A DNA stretch of 64,000 bases from Sphingobacterium spiritivorum (GCF_016724845.1 NZ_CP068082.1:868001-932000), one strand, 5' to 3'; shown: positions 19,253 through 29,546, numbered from the stretch's first letter. Program-made: numbers and translations. Notes: generated from the sequence alone by a model not told the origin.

Positions 19253-19601
19253 TAATATGTTTGTTGGATAGCATTAAGGCAAACCCTCTATAGGTCTGCT
19301 AAATTACAAAAAATGCCCAAAATTTCTGTTTCTGTGGATGATAACACGTAATATTTGACTTGTATTATCCCTTATCGTGGAAACAATAGTTTAGCGACGC
19401 ATATGCTTTTATGCCACAGGCGGACGCTTGATAGAGAAGTTCAAAAGAGTCTTTACAAAATATTATGAATGTTGTACTCTTACTTTGTTTGCAGTACTTC
19501 GGTTGTGCTTGTGCTACGACCAATGATTACAGAATAGAAGCATAGTTTACTATTTAATACTATAGTCCACCATTTCGCTTAACTTATCTGAAAGACAGTT
19601 T
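19253..19601. other. Gene-free stretch with one degenerate repeat copy
   Basis: No coding signal. It includes a degenerate copy of the 18076 repeat at about 19389-19432 (GCTTTTATGCCACAGGCGGACGCTTG) and a further fragment TTGTGCTTGTGCTACGACC near 19502. The rest is AT-rich with nothing recognised. Confidence 0.5.
19389..19432. repeat. Intergenic hairpin repeat, copy B (degenerate)
   Basis: Shares TTAGCG, GCTTTTAT, CACAxGCGGA and CGCTTG in the same order and spacing as copies A and C, but the inverted arms are mutated. Lies between the DUF6090-like and desaturase genes. Confidence 0.45.
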
Positions 19602-20384
19602 TTAAAACGTATTTTTCTTTTCAATTTCAGGTAATGCTTCATCAATTCTTTTAGCCAGTTCGGGAAGTTTAATCGTTGGAACCGCAGGAAAGAGATGATG
19701 TTCCAAATGATAAAACATACTGAATGTGAGCTTATTTTTCCACCAACTTCTTTGAGTTCTTGCATATTCCGGGCTTTCATGGGTATCATGATGCACAGTC
19801 CAAACAGCAAAAAAAGCCATTAAAAATTCCCCTGTAAGCATCACAATAATATGATAAATTAAAAAATCTATCTTGAAATAAAAAACAAGGGAAACGAAAA
19901 CAGCAATGGAAATAAGTTCTAAAGCCATATTTCTTCGGTAACTTTTGTTTCCTAACTGCCAGGTTACTTTATGAATCAAAAACATATGAACCGGTCCGTA
20001 TAAAATGGCTCCGTACCAGGTCATATTTGCAGACTTGCCTTCATAATCATCTTCAGATAAGCAATATTTATGATGTCTTATATGATTAAATTTTACTGCA
20101 TGAATAGACACTAACATTAAAACACTGTTTATATAGAGAGATAACCAGGTCAGAAATTTGTTTGTACCGAGTGAGTTATGAAATCCATTATGAACTTGTC
20201 TTAATCCTGTTAAAAAGAAAAAGGCTGAAAAAGGGAGAGCTAAAATGTAACTACCAGAATAAGCGAGTGCAATTGAGATCACAAACCAAGGAATTGTTAA
20301 ATTATTTTCGATTAACATTTCTCTCCATGTTAACTTTTTCAAGTCTTTCCATTCGACTTTTTTTAATAGTTCCTGATGTGTCAT
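19602..20384 (-). CDS. Fatty acid desaturase family protein
   Basis: 260-residue membrane di-iron enzyme. The three histidine boxes are HNGFH (65-69), HIRHH (101-105) and HLEHH (226-230), with HH also at 198-199. Hydrophobic pairs lie between the boxes (31-60, 80-95, 155-195). It introduces a double bond or hydroxyl into an acyl or carotenoid-type substrate in the inner membrane; the subclass cannot be fixed from sequence. Stands alone. Confidence 0.85.
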   Translation of the reverse strand: MTHQELLKKVEWKDLKKLTWREMLIENNLTIPWFVISIALAYSGSYILALPFSAFFFLTGLRQVHNGFHNSLGTNKFLTWLSLYINSVLMLVSIHAVKFNHIRHHKYCLSEDDYEGKSANMTWYGAILYGPVHMFLIHKVTWQLGNKSYRRNMALELISIAVFVSLVFYFKIDFLIYHIIVMLTGEFLMAFFAVWTVHHDTHESPEYARTQRSWWKNKLTFSMFYHLEHHLFPAVPTIKLPELAKRIDEALPEIEKKNTF

Positions 20385-20656
20385 AATAAAATGATTTTTA
20401 CGTTACCAGAATTGACAACACTAATTATTTACACGAAACTAATATATAGATTTTCCGCAATGCTATTTCTATACATGAATTTAATTTTCACTTATTTTTT
20501 ACTAAAAGTAATGAAAGAACTACACCCCACCTATCCTACCCCTTAACGCCCCTTATAACTCAAACATTAGCGTAGCGGTGCTTGTGCTTTATATCATTGT
20601 GTCACAAACGGATGCTTGCGACAGACAAGATTTACCCTCTCATCCAACCAAAGATA
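20385..20656. other. Intergenic stretch with repeat copy C
   Basis: Together with the following terminator this makes a 349-base gap between the desaturase and BACON genes. It contains the third hairpin-repeat copy and otherwise AT-rich sequence with the pyrimidine-rich run CACCCCACCTATCCTACCCC near 20523. No gene seen. Confidence 0.5.
20568..20625. repeat. Intergenic hairpin repeat, copy C
   Basis: Contains GTGCTTGTGCTTTAT and, 9 bases on, GTCACAAACGGATGCTTGCG, the same modules as copy A; TTGTG and CACAA can still pair. Located between two unrelated genes, as are the other copies. Confidence 0.55.
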
Positions 20657-20684
20657 AAAAGCTCTGACCTTCGTCAGAGCTTTT
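20657..20684 (-). terminator. Rho-independent terminator of the Sus-like operon
   Basis: AAAAGCTCTGAC and GTCAGAGCTTTT pair perfectly around a CTTC loop (20669-20672). It is 50 bases past the last gene of the minus-strand Sus-like operon; the flanking A and T tracts would let it work in both directions. Confidence 0.85.
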
Positions 20685-20733
20685 CAATCATATCTCACGC
20701 TTTGAAAACGTATCAGACATGTGTTTGCCTTGT

Positions 20734-22017
20734 TTATTTCGTAACTGTAACCACGATATCATCAATAAAAATACGGTTTACGGTAGATGGCCAGTTACCG
20801 GAACGCTGGTCAAAAGCGCCGCCCAAGAGCCAGAACTGGGTTTCGGAAGTAGCTCCTGTAATCACAAAAGAATATGTTGCTTCCGGGGCTTTCCAGGAAG
20901 CCCGGCTGGATTCCAGATTGGAGTTGGTAGCAGGTATATTGTTGATTTTAAACTCACTTACACTCACTTTTCCCGGTCCTTTGACACCTACAGTAAGGAC
21001 ATTATGATCACCGCTGGCATAGCGCACAGCTTTAAAGGTCACCAGCAGGTTCTTCGTGCGTTGTACATTGGCAAGTTTCGGAGAGATGAGATCCCCTCCG
21101 TAGTTCGTCCGGCCCAATTTTATAAACCCCGGACGTGCATAGATAGAAGCATAACTTCCTCCTCCTTCAGTCGTGTTGACAGTACTTGTCCAGCCTTTTG
21201 CAACTTCGGCCGAAGTCCAGGAGCCGATCCTTGTTTCACCGGTGGTTACACTAAAAATTTCACTTCCATACGTTAACCAGTTGAAGTTCTCATTTAACAC
21301 AACATCTCCCTCGACCTGCAACTTCACTCCCTTTTGATAAACCGTCAGCGGAGTAGCTTGCTGTACATCATCCAGAAACAAGAGTAGATTTGCGGTACGT
21401 TCAATATCCGTATTTTTATTGACCCGGATGGTTACAGGTGTATCACCCGAACCTTCTGCCGGAGAGATTTCCAGCCACTCCGCTCCCTCTTCAGGCGCTA
21501 TTCTCCATTTGCCTGTGGAACGAAGAATATAGTTACCCGTAAGTCCAGCTTCAGGAACATCTAACTTCTCCGAAATACCATCAATTTTCAGGTAAGGATC
21601 TTTTTGCTGTTCTCCGGTTGTAGCTGCAGCCTGCTCAATTTTGAGCACATTGCTTTGCAACTGTCCGTTGACCGTAAAAAATAAAGTCATCGTACGAACC
21701 TCCTGATCCTTGTTTTTGGTTACCGTCACAGTAAAAGTACCATCTCCGCTACCTTCTGCCGGATCTATCTTAAACCAATGTTCTTTACGCAAGGGCTGAA
21801 CTTTCCAGTTGCCTCCCGACTGCACGGTAAAGGTCGCAGATGAGCCGTTTGCAGCGACTTCCATCTTTGAAGGATTATCTTTCAGTGTTAAAAAGTTGTT
21901 TATTTCATTTTCATCTTTACAGGACGAAAAAAGTATAGTTAAGCTAAGACAAAAGGCCATTATAGCTTTTGGCAGAGCCTTCAGACTGTAATAATTGGTC
22001 GTTTTCATGAGTTTCAT
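20734..22017 (-). CDS. Surface lipoprotein with two BACON domains
   Basis: 427 residues. Lipoprotein signal ending LFSSCKDEN, then two BACON domains (about 50-135 and 145-235), each with the characteristic WxxxxP/PAEGSGD turn and a TVTVTKN or IRVNKN strand. The remaining 190 residues look like a beta-sandwich (TRIGSWTSAEVAKGW, IFIDDIVVTVTK at the end), probably a glycan-binding or adhesive module. Last gene of the Sus-like operon, so it is likely a surface glycan-binding protein. Confidence 0.82.
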   Translation of the reverse strand: MKLMKTTNYYSLKALPKAIMAFCLSLTILFSSCKDENEINNFLTLKDNPSKMEVAANGSSATFTVQSGGNWKVQPLRKEHWFKIDPAEGSGDGTFTVTVTKNKDQEVRTMTLFFTVNGQLQSNVLKIEQAAATTGEQQKDPYLKIDGISEKLDVPEAGLTGNYILRSTGKWRIAPEEGAEWLEISPAEGSGDTPVTIRVNKNTDIERTANLLLFLDDVQQATPLTVYQKGVKLQVEGDVVLNENFNWLTYGSEIFSVTTGETRIGSWTSAEVAKGWTSTVNTTEGGGSYASIYARPGFIKLGRTNYGGDLISPKLANVQRTKNLLVTFKAVRYASGDHNVLTVGVKGPGKVSVSEFKINNIPATNSNLESSRASWKAPEATYSFVITGATSETQFWLLGGAFDQRSGNWPSTVNRIFIDDIVVTVTK

Positions 22018-22021
22018 ATTT

Positions 22022-22915
22022 CTATTTTACCTGCATCTCTACACGTTCTTTCATCACGGTCGTGACATTCCCTATTGTATATTGGTAAGACAACAGGAAC
22101 ACATTGGTTCGCATACCGAAAGTCTCCTCTACTTTGAATTTATTGGGATAAGCCGGGTCATTATTCAACTGCACAATCTTGATGTCCTTATACGGCTTAA
22201 TGGTCACATTGTTAAATTCGTCCATTTCCAGAATAAGACAATTTTTCTCAATATTAGGAACCTTGGAGACAAAAGTTTCACTTCCCGCCACCATGCGTAC
22301 ACTATTGGTAGTCAATGGAAACAACTGTTTATTTGCAGCTGTGGCAAGACCATTGGCAAAACCGACCATAGCATACATTGAATTTTTCGCCTGCGATGCA
22401 AACTCATTCTCAATAATCACCTGATACAACATGGTACTTTTAGTAGGCTTAATTTCCACACCGGAAGCATTAGTTGCTTTTAGTCCGATAAAGTAGGTCG
22501 AGTCCGGAGATAATCCGTCCGGACGTAATTTAATCATCGTGCGTCCGGTCAGTTCACCTGCCTTGATCACGATCTTATCATCCATGATATCATATTTTCC
22601 TTTAGGCAGTAATTTGGCATACAGATCTTCTGCATTATCATACACTGCAAAGTTATATTTTGCCAGAGGAGCCGAATCTTCTTCCAATCCGATAATCAGA
22701 TCTTGTGTCGGTGCGTGAGTACCTCCTGAAGATGCCGCTACATATCCTGTAACCTCTTCACCCGTCAGCTGGACAACTTCTTTAAAGGTATTGTGATAAT
22801 CAGAACTGATTAACGCTACCTCATTTTTGTACATTTCCTTTTCGAACACTTCATTGTCCTTACAGGAAGCAAATAAGGTCGAAATTGCAAGTATTGCTAT
22901 CAAACTTTGTTTCAT
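22022..22915 (-). CDS. DUF1735-type lipoprotein of the Sus-like locus
   Basis: 297 residues. Lipoprotein signal at the N terminus (STLFASCKDNE). The N-terminal half matches the DUF1735 domain (VALISSDYHN at the start and RTMIKLRPDGLSPDSTYFIGL at its end); the C-terminal half is beta-rich and ends MKERVEMQVK, as in SusE-position lipoproteins. It probably binds ligand at the cell surface beside SusD. Only 4 bases separate it from the BACON gene start. Confidence 0.78.
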   Translation of the reverse strand: MKQSLIAILAISTLFASCKDNEVFEKEMYKNEVALISSDYHNTFKEVVQLTGEEVTGYVAASSGGTHAPTQDLIIGLEEDSAPLAKYNFAVYDNAEDLYAKLLPKGKYDIMDDKIVIKAGELTGRTMIKLRPDGLSPDSTYFIGLKATNASGVEIKPTKSTMLYQVIIENEFASQAKNSMYAMVGFANGLATAANKQLFPLTTNSVRMVAGSETFVSKVPNIEKNCLILEMDEFNNVTIKPYKDIKIVQLNNDPAYPNKFKVEETFGMRTNVFLLSYQYTIGNVTTVMKERVEMQVK

Positions 22916-22992
22916 AAATATTTCGTTATGGTCTTCCGTCAGCCGTACGGACAGCGGAAGACCTGTATATTATCTTCTTCTGTTGCTTATTC

Positions 22993-25041
22993 CTAATTAT
23001 ATCCCGGGTTCTGATCCAGTGAAGGTAATCTTCGCATCTCAGCACGTGGTATAGGTACCCAGATCAACTTCTTGTCTACCTGACGTGTCAGGAAGGAGGA
23101 AGTACCCGGTGAAACTCTTCTGTAGAATGACTCACGCGTTGCACCATCCGGATTCATGCCGCGGATAGGTTCACGTTCCGTCTCTTCATACATACCCCAG
23201 CGACGTACATCATAGAAACGTCTGTTCTCCCATAAGAATTCAACCATACGCTCGCGCTCAATCTGCTTTTGCACCTCTGCTTTACTGGAAAGCTGAGCAG
23301 ATGATAAGCCGGGTAAGCCTGCGCGGTAACGCACCATATTAAAAGAGGTTTTGATCTCATTCTCATCACGGCCAAGCGTATAGCTCTGATCCCCGACCTG
23401 TACGGTATGACTTCCGGTCAGGTTATTCATGGCTTCCGCATAAGACAATAACATTTCAGCGTATCGGATAATCGGATATGCCTTAGGCATCATCCGGGCA
23501 CCTGTACCCGTAAGTGCGTCAAAGGCATGGTTCCATTTTTTGATCACATAGCCGGTAAGCGGATAGTTAGGTGAAGATGCCGATACCCCGCCACGGCCAT
23601 CGGATTCCTGATAGAAATATTTGGCAGTATGGTTATTCAGTGTAGTACTGGATAAAGCTTGCCATACAGCACCATTGAAACCCACCGAAGCATAGAAACG
23701 CATCTCCCGGTTGGCATACATCTTGAATATACCCGCATTCATTGGATACCCGGAAAAATTGCGTGACTGTGTAGTAAAGAGATCGGCAAATGTTCCGCCC
23801 GCAGGCAGGTCAGCAACTGATTCAAAATAAGTATCACCCCGGGCCTCTTCTCTGGTACGACCGTCATCCATCAGGTAGGCATCTACCACTTTTTGTGTCA
23901 CGGAAAAACGTCCCCAGCCACCCAAAGTCGGAGGAAGTGCACCCTGGTTTAAATTGGTATTAAGGTATGCGGTATTTCTTCCCCAGATATATTCCGGGTT
24001 AATAGAAGCTACGGCTTCTCCGGTAAATACATCAGAATACGATCTGAATGCATCAATTCCCTTAGCGCCGTTAGGATAGGCTCCATAGAAGCTGGGATCA
24101 GAGGTAACTCCGGCAGGGAGTGCTGGTGTTCTTTCGTCGGCCGGCACTGTATACAATTTGTACCTTCCCATATCCATCACCCGCTTTGCTGCGGCAGCAG
24201 CCACTGCCCAGCGTCTTTCATTATACTGCTGAGATACATAGTGTACACCATCTGTCTTACGTACCCAGCTACCATAATAGGAGTTGGCTGCTGCACCGCC
24301 ATTAAACAACGGACTAGCGTGGATCAACCGCAAACGGGCGATTAAAGCAAATGCGGCTCCTTTGGTCGGCTTACCAAAATCCAGTAAACTGACATCAAGA
24401 GGCAACTGTACAGCAGCCTTTTCAAATTCGCTGCAGATATATTCCATCGCTTCATCATATGTTGCTCTCGGACGATCATAATATTCGATCGTCTCATTGG
24501 TACTGACGATATCATCCCCCAACAATATCGGAGGGCCGAAATCTATAATCAGATTGTAGTATGCATAGGCACGTATAAAACGGGTATAGCCTTCAATCCG
24601 GTTACGATCCGCATAAGTCATATCCCTGGGCAAATCAAGATTCTTCAATATCGTATTCGCTTTACGGATAATCTTATAGTATTTCCCCCACTGATTAAGT
24701 CCCCCGTAAAAATCAGGTGTGATATTTCCGGTAACAAAGTCCATCCCATAGTAAATATTGGTAGTTCCCGTTCCGGTCAATCCGTTTATAGCCTCGTCGG
24801 TTGCCATTGGTCCCGGTGTATAATTACTACGGATGGTATTGGATTCATCCGGAAACATTGCTGCTGCTCCCCACATGTAAGCTTCCATATACCGGGTATT
24901 TGTAAATGCCGAATCAATATTAAATTCGTCATCAAAATAATTGTCGATATTAAGATAATCTTTACAGGATGTTGCCATAAACAACAGCGGCAAAGCCAGT
25001 GCGACTTGTATTATTCTTTTTATGATTACTGACGTTTTCAT
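22993..25041 (-). CDS. SusD/RagB-family nutrient-binding lipoprotein
   Basis: 682 residues, on the long side for SusD. Lipidation at Cys26 (FMATSCKDYLNID). The helical TPR-like SusD fold is indicated by YTRFIRAYAYYNLIIDFG, RYAEMLLSYAEAMN and the C-terminal RMVEFLWENRRFYDVRRW. It caps the SusC transporter and delivers ligand. Gene lies 23 bases after susC. Confidence 0.95.
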   Translation of the reverse strand: MKTSVIIKRIIQVALALPLLFMATSCKDYLNIDNYFDDEFNIDSAFTNTRYMEAYMWGAAAMFPDESNTIRSNYTPGPMATDEAINGLTGTGTTNIYYGMDFVTGNITPDFYGGLNQWGKYYKIIRKANTILKNLDLPRDMTYADRNRIEGYTRFIRAYAYYNLIIDFGPPILLGDDIVSTNETIEYYDRPRATYDEAMEYICSEFEKAAVQLPLDVSLLDFGKPTKGAAFALIARLRLIHASPLFNGGAAANSYYGSWVRKTDGVHYVSQQYNERRWAVAAAAAKRVMDMGRYKLYTVPADERTPALPAGVTSDPSFYGAYPNGAKGIDAFRSYSDVFTGEAVASINPEYIWGRNTAYLNTNLNQGALPPTLGGWGRFSVTQKVVDAYLMDDGRTREEARGDTYFESVADLPAGGTFADLFTTQSRNFSGYPMNAGIFKMYANREMRFYASVGFNGAVWQALSSTTLNNHTAKYFYQESDGRGGVSASSPNYPLTGYVIKKWNHAFDALTGTGARMMPKAYPIIRYAEMLLSYAEAMNNLTGSHTVQVGDQSYTLGRDENEIKTSFNMVRYRAGLPGLSSAQLSSKAEVQKQIERERMVEFLWENRRFYDVRRWGMYEETEREPIRGMNPDGATRESFYRRVSPGTSSFLTRQVDKKLIWVPIPRAEMRRLPSLDQNPGYN

Positions 25042-25064
25042 GTCTTTAATTTATATCTGTACTA

Positions 25065-28000
25065 CTAAAAATTAATATAGGCCTGTACCGAATAGGTCGA
25101 TGGTATAGGATATTTACGTCCGCCCCAGGCAGCCTGTTCCGGATCAAATATTTTGACATTATCCCAGATATACAGGTTGTTACCTACAAACTGAAGATCC
25201 ATGGATTTAACACCTACACGCTTAAGGAATTTCGGACTCACATTATAACTCAGTGTAACCTCCTGTAAACGGATATAACGTGCGTCTCCCTGCCAGAAGG
25301 TAGACAACTGGCTGTTGTTGCTGTTATTGCCGTATTGCATACGTGGAAAACGGGCATTTGGATTTTCTGCCAGAGATAAATCAATGCCCTGCTCTAAAGC
25401 ATAATCTCTCGGAATCCATCGGTTAGCAGGATCATTGACCAGAGAGATCAGGTTGCCGTCCGTTCCTCCGAAGAAAGGCATATAACCCATACCTGTATTT
25501 TCAACTACCCCTTTATAATTCATCGGTTGACCCACATAGAAGAAAGAAGTTTTACCCGTTCCTTTGAAAAGCACACCAAGAGAAAGGTTTTTGTAACGGA
25601 ATTCTCCACCAAAGCCGTACATCGTCAACGGGTAGTTACTGTGTGTCAACGGCACTTTGTCCAAAGTATTGATCACACCGTCACCATTCACATCCTTATA
25701 CTTGATATCTCCCGGTAATACTGCTCCAAAACTCTGCGTAGGACTATACTTGATATCATCCTCATCTTTGAACAAGCCCAGAGACTGGTATCCGCGGATA
25801 GAATTGTACGGATAGCCGTTATACTCCAGATACGAATACTCCAGATAAGCCTGCTCCCAGTTTTGCACCACATTTTTAGAATACGTAAAATTACCACGCA
25901 ATGTCAATGTCATATCGTTATTGATCTTGGTCGTATATGTAATATTTCCGTCAGCACCGGAACTTTTCATGCGGCCGACATTGGCATAAGGATTGGAAAT
26001 TACCCCTACATAATCCGGAACCTGCACGCGTGGCTGGAAAATACCATTACGCTGATCCTGGAAAAAATCAATCACAAAGTCGATCTTATTATTGAACAGT
26101 TTTCCTTCTATACCCACGTTGGATTTGATCGCGCGTTCCCAGGCCAGATTATCTGCCCCTATACGGGTTTCTGTAATGGTTTCAATACCTCCTACTCCCC
26201 ACACATTACTTTCGTAGATATCTGCCTTTGTCAGATAAGGAAAGCGAACGGCGTTAGAAATTCGGTCGTTACCTACCGTACCATAAGAAGCTCTGATTTT
26301 AAAGTAGTCTAACCAGGGAGCTGCTTCATGTACAAATTTGTATCCGGTAGGTACCCAACCCAATGCTATGGACGGAAAGAAACCATATTGACGTCCTGGC
26401 TGGAAGTTTTCTGAACCTGTATAACCAAAGTTGACATCCAATAAATAAGTATCTCTGAAACCATAGGTAAACCTGCTTGACACCCCCTGATAACGTACCG
26501 GAATAGCGGTAAGATTATTTGTTGCATCATCGGTATCTTTGGCATCACTGAGGTAATAATAAAGCAATGCCGAGGTACGGTGGTCATCACCAAATTTCTT
26601 ATCATAATTTAGTGTAGACTCAAAATGATACTTACGATATTGTCTTAAGTTTTTAACATATGCTGCCGGTCTTTCCTGTACTTTCTGAGCCATAATCAAT
26701 GATCCGTCCAGATTACGACCGGTTGCTTCATACAGTGCCGGCTGTATCCACCTGCGCTCTGCAAAATAGCTGTGAAGGTCATAAGCTCCCTGTGCACGGA
26801 TTTTCAATCCGTCAAGCAAGCTTTTCAGATCCTGATCAAGTGCCAGCGTAACTTTTCCCTTGTAAATCTGCTGATTGTAGCTACCGGTACGGTTGATCAT
26901 GACATAAGGAGAGGAACGTTCTCCGCTACCTACACCCGGTAACAGTCCGTTGGAATATTGAATCGGAATAGACACAGGAGTTAGTGTAGACTGCGTTTTC
27001 CAGATAAAGTCCGTATCGGCTATACCAGGCTCTTTCTTGTCCGACAGAAATCCATCTGATCCTAAAAATACTTTGGTTGTCTTGGTCAGGTTGATATCCA
27101 GATTCACCCGGTAATTGTAGGTATTATAGCCTACATTGGAACTGTAAATAGAATTTTTGTCCACTTTGTATGCCGCAGTTTCGGTGTTCCCCCCCAGACT
27201 CAGGAAATAACGGGCAACCTCTGATCCTCCGCGACCAGAAGTATAATAACTCTGACGCCAGAAGTTTTTATTGAGGATTTCATCCTGCCAGCTGATATCC
27301 GGATACATATCCGGATCCAGGTTATACTTTATAATCCCTAATTCCGTATCGTTGAATAAAGGTTCACTGCCACGCACAGCGGAAGCCTCATTAGCCAGCA
27401 AGGCATAGTCGTAAGCGCGAAGATATTCAGGCAGGCGACTGAGACGGGACATAGTCGAATTGACACGTCCGGTTATCTGAATACGGTCTACAGTACCACG
27501 CTTGGTCGTTACTAAAACGACCCCGTTGGCACCCCTTACACCGTATACCGCAGTAGCCGATGCATCCTTCAGAATAGAAAAGCTCTCCACATCTGCCGGG
27601 TCAATGGTATTCAGATCGCCTTCAAGACCGTCGATAAGGACTAGTGCTTTGGCATTGGCACCAAAGGTACCGATACCACGTATCCAGAAGTCAGCGATAT
27701 TCGCTCCGGGTTCACCCGAAGTCTGCATCGAAATAACACCCGCTGCACGTCCGCCTAATAAGTTGGCGATAGAAGGAGCAGGACTTTGCAGTTGCTTTAC
27801 ATCTACAGTCGTAATAGCACCTACGGAACTGATTTTCCGCTGCTGGGCTCCCAGACCAACGACTACAACCTCCTCTATATTCGTACTTTTTTCCAGTAAT
27901 GTTATAGTCAGATTTGCGGTAGATTCTACCACCAAATGTTCTGTCGTTTCGTATCCTACACTCGTAAATACTAATCTGTCCCCGTATATAGCTTTAATAT

Positions 28001-28202
28001 TAAATTTACCCTTTGCGTCTGTCGAAGTAGTCCCGGTAGGTTTATCCTTGACATAAATCGACACACTGGATACCGGCTGCCCCTTATCATCAACGACACT
28101 CCCCGCAACCGTTAGCTGTTCTTGTTCTTGTGTTTGTTGTGCATACGTAACCGAAAAACACAGGTATAGCGGTAGCATACACAAAAAATGAATGATCTTC
28201 AT
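25065..28202 (-). CDS. SusC/RagA-family TonB-dependent transporter
   Basis: 1045 residues. Signal peptide, CarboxypepD_reg-like domain (VAGSVVDDKGQPVSSVSIYV at about 32-51), plug domain with SILKDASATAVYGVRGANG and then a 22-strand barrel ending in YSVQAYINF. It imports a large ligand across the outer membrane with TonB energy. No glycoside hydrolase, peptidase or sulfatase is in the operon, so the ligand is open. Confidence 0.96.
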   Translation of the reverse strand: MKIIHFLCMLPLYLCFSVTYAQQTQEQEQLTVAGSVVDDKGQPVSSVSIYVKDKPTGTTSTDAKGKFNIKAIYGDRLVFTSVGYETTEHLVVESTANLTITLLEKSTNIEEVVVVGLGAQQRKISSVGAITTVDVKQLQSPAPSIANLLGGRAAGVISMQTSGEPGANIADFWIRGIGTFGANAKALVLIDGLEGDLNTIDPADVESFSILKDASATAVYGVRGANGVVLVTTKRGTVDRIQITGRVNSTMSRLSRLPEYLRAYDYALLANEASAVRGSEPLFNDTELGIIKYNLDPDMYPDISWQDEILNKNFWRQSYYTSGRGGSEVARYFLSLGGNTETAAYKVDKNSIYSSNVGYNTYNYRVNLDINLTKTTKVFLGSDGFLSDKKEPGIADTDFIWKTQSTLTPVSIPIQYSNGLLPGVGSGERSSPYVMINRTGSYNQQIYKGKVTLALDQDLKSLLDGLKIRAQGAYDLHSYFAERRWIQPALYEATGRNLDGSLIMAQKVQERPAAYVKNLRQYRKYHFESTLNYDKKFGDDHRTSALLYYYLSDAKDTDDATNNLTAIPVRYQGVSSRFTYGFRDTYLLDVNFGYTGSENFQPGRQYGFFPSIALGWVPTGYKFVHEAAPWLDYFKIRASYGTVGNDRISNAVRFPYLTKADIYESNVWGVGGIETITETRIGADNLAWERAIKSNVGIEGKLFNNKIDFVIDFFQDQRNGIFQPRVQVPDYVGVISNPYANVGRMKSSGADGNITYTTKINNDMTLTLRGNFTYSKNVVQNWEQAYLEYSYLEYNGYPYNSIRGYQSLGLFKDEDDIKYSPTQSFGAVLPGDIKYKDVNGDGVINTLDKVPLTHSNYPLTMYGFGGEFRYKNLSLGVLFKGTGKTSFFYVGQPMNYKGVVENTGMGYMPFFGGTDGNLISLVNDPANRWIPRDYALEQGIDLSLAENPNARFPRMQYGNNSNNSQLSTFWQGDARYIRLQEVTLSYNVSPKFLKRVGVKSMDLQFVGNNLYIWDNVKIFDPEQAAWGGRKYPIPSTYSVQAYINF

Positions 28203-28220
28203 GATATTGTAATAGGTTAA

Positions 28221-29546
28221 TTATTCGATAACTAGTTTACGGATGCGTGCATTATTCCAATCGGCGATATAGATATCTCCCTGATCATTGACGGCCACTC
28301 CCCAGGGTTGGTTGAACTGGGATTCGACTGGTCCTCCGTCTTTATAACCGGCTTTCGTAGGTTGCCCGGCAACTGTAGAGACGATACCATCAGCAGACAA
28401 CATACGGATACAATGATTGCCGTAATCTGCGATAAACATATTTCCGGCTCTGTCAAACTTGATATCTTTCGGGAAATTGAATACCGCATCTGCTACCGGT
28501 CCGTCCCGGAATCCTGAACCTCCCGGTGCATTGATACGTTTAAATCCTCCGGTACCGTTGGGATCACGAAGGTCTAAAACTGAAATCCCCTGGGCAAAAG
28601 TATTCGGACTGGCGTTGGAATGCAGGGTGATATAGAGCTCCCATGGTTTAGCCGGATTGATCGCCTGTCCGTACTGGGAGCCGTAAGGTCCCTGATGTAC
28701 GATAGTAGCTGCATAGGTAACCGGATTTATTTTTGCTACTTTTCCGTCACGAAAACGGGTATACAGATGTCCGTCATAAGGACAGAAAGTAACGAAGTTA
28801 GCATAGCGGTCGGCCTGCACGATAGAACCGTAATCAGCAGCAGAGAATTGAGCATTACGCTGACGCAATATCCAGGCTTCTCTGGGATCGAACGAGAAGA
28901 ATACTTCAGCCACAGATTCGTGTGATACGGTCATAATACCTGTTGCACGATCTACAGTAACCCCATTGGCATACGGATTCGGTGATGAGGCTGCCGAGTA
29001 TAAAGGAGTCACGATATTTTCCTTCTCATTAATACGTGCAATACCAAATGAACCTCCGTCACGCCAGGTCATAAATAAATTGCCCTGCGCATCCATATCC
29101 AGATACTTGCCGTATACATGTGCCTGATCAAGCGGACCGGCTAAAAAGTTCTTGTCACCTGTCCCGGTGACTGTGCTGACCTGCGCCTGAATATGATAGG
29201 TAAATGAATTGTTGTAAACGACTGAATCTTTCCCGATAACAACAGAAATCTTTGGGTCATCGCCCGGAAGACGGGGTACGATAGCGTATATACGCTCTCC
29301 ACTGGAGGAAATGACAGAGGCCTGCGCATTATTGAAATACACTTTGATCTTCCCCGGGTCGGATCCGAAGTTTTGACCATCCAATAGAATTTTGTCCTTT
29401 GCCCCACCCTCCATCGGATAAAAACTTGTCAGGACAACAGGTTTATTCGGGTCATAAGCTTTTTGCTCAAGCTCACTTTTACTTTCACAGCTGCTGAAAA
29501 ACAGGGCAACGACGAAAGAACAAGCGGTTAATAAGTAGCAGTTCAT
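28221..29546 (-). CDS. IPT/TIG and NHL-repeat lipoprotein
   Basis: 441 residues. Lipoprotein signal (ALFFSSCESKS), one IPT/TIG domain at about 33-115 (LLDGQNFGSDPGKIKVYFNN), then NHL repeats forming a beta-propeller (FPKDIKFDRAGNMFIADYGN, QPWGVAVNDQGDIYIADWNN). It is the first gene of the Sus-like operon, 18 bases before susC, and is probably an exposed carbohydrate-binding protein. Proteins of this layout recur beside SusC/D pairs in Bacteroidota. Confidence 0.85.
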   Translation of the reverse strand: MNCYLLTACSFVVALFFSSCESKSELEQKAYDPNKPVVLTSFYPMEGGAKDKILLDGQNFGSDPGKIKVYFNNAQASVISSSGERIYAIVPRLPGDDPKISVVIGKDSVVYNNSFTYHIQAQVSTVTGTGDKNFLAGPLDQAHVYGKYLDMDAQGNLFMTWRDGGSFGIARINEKENIVTPLYSAASSPNPYANGVTVDRATGIMTVSHESVAEVFFSFDPREAWILRQRNAQFSAADYGSIVQADRYANFVTFCPYDGHLYTRFRDGKVAKINPVTYAATIVHQGPYGSQYGQAINPAKPWELYITLHSNASPNTFAQGISVLDLRDPNGTGGFKRINAPGGSGFRDGPVADAVFNFPKDIKFDRAGNMFIADYGNHCIRMLSADGIVSTVAGQPTKAGYKDGGPVESQFNQPWGVAVNDQGDIYIADWNNARIRKLVIE

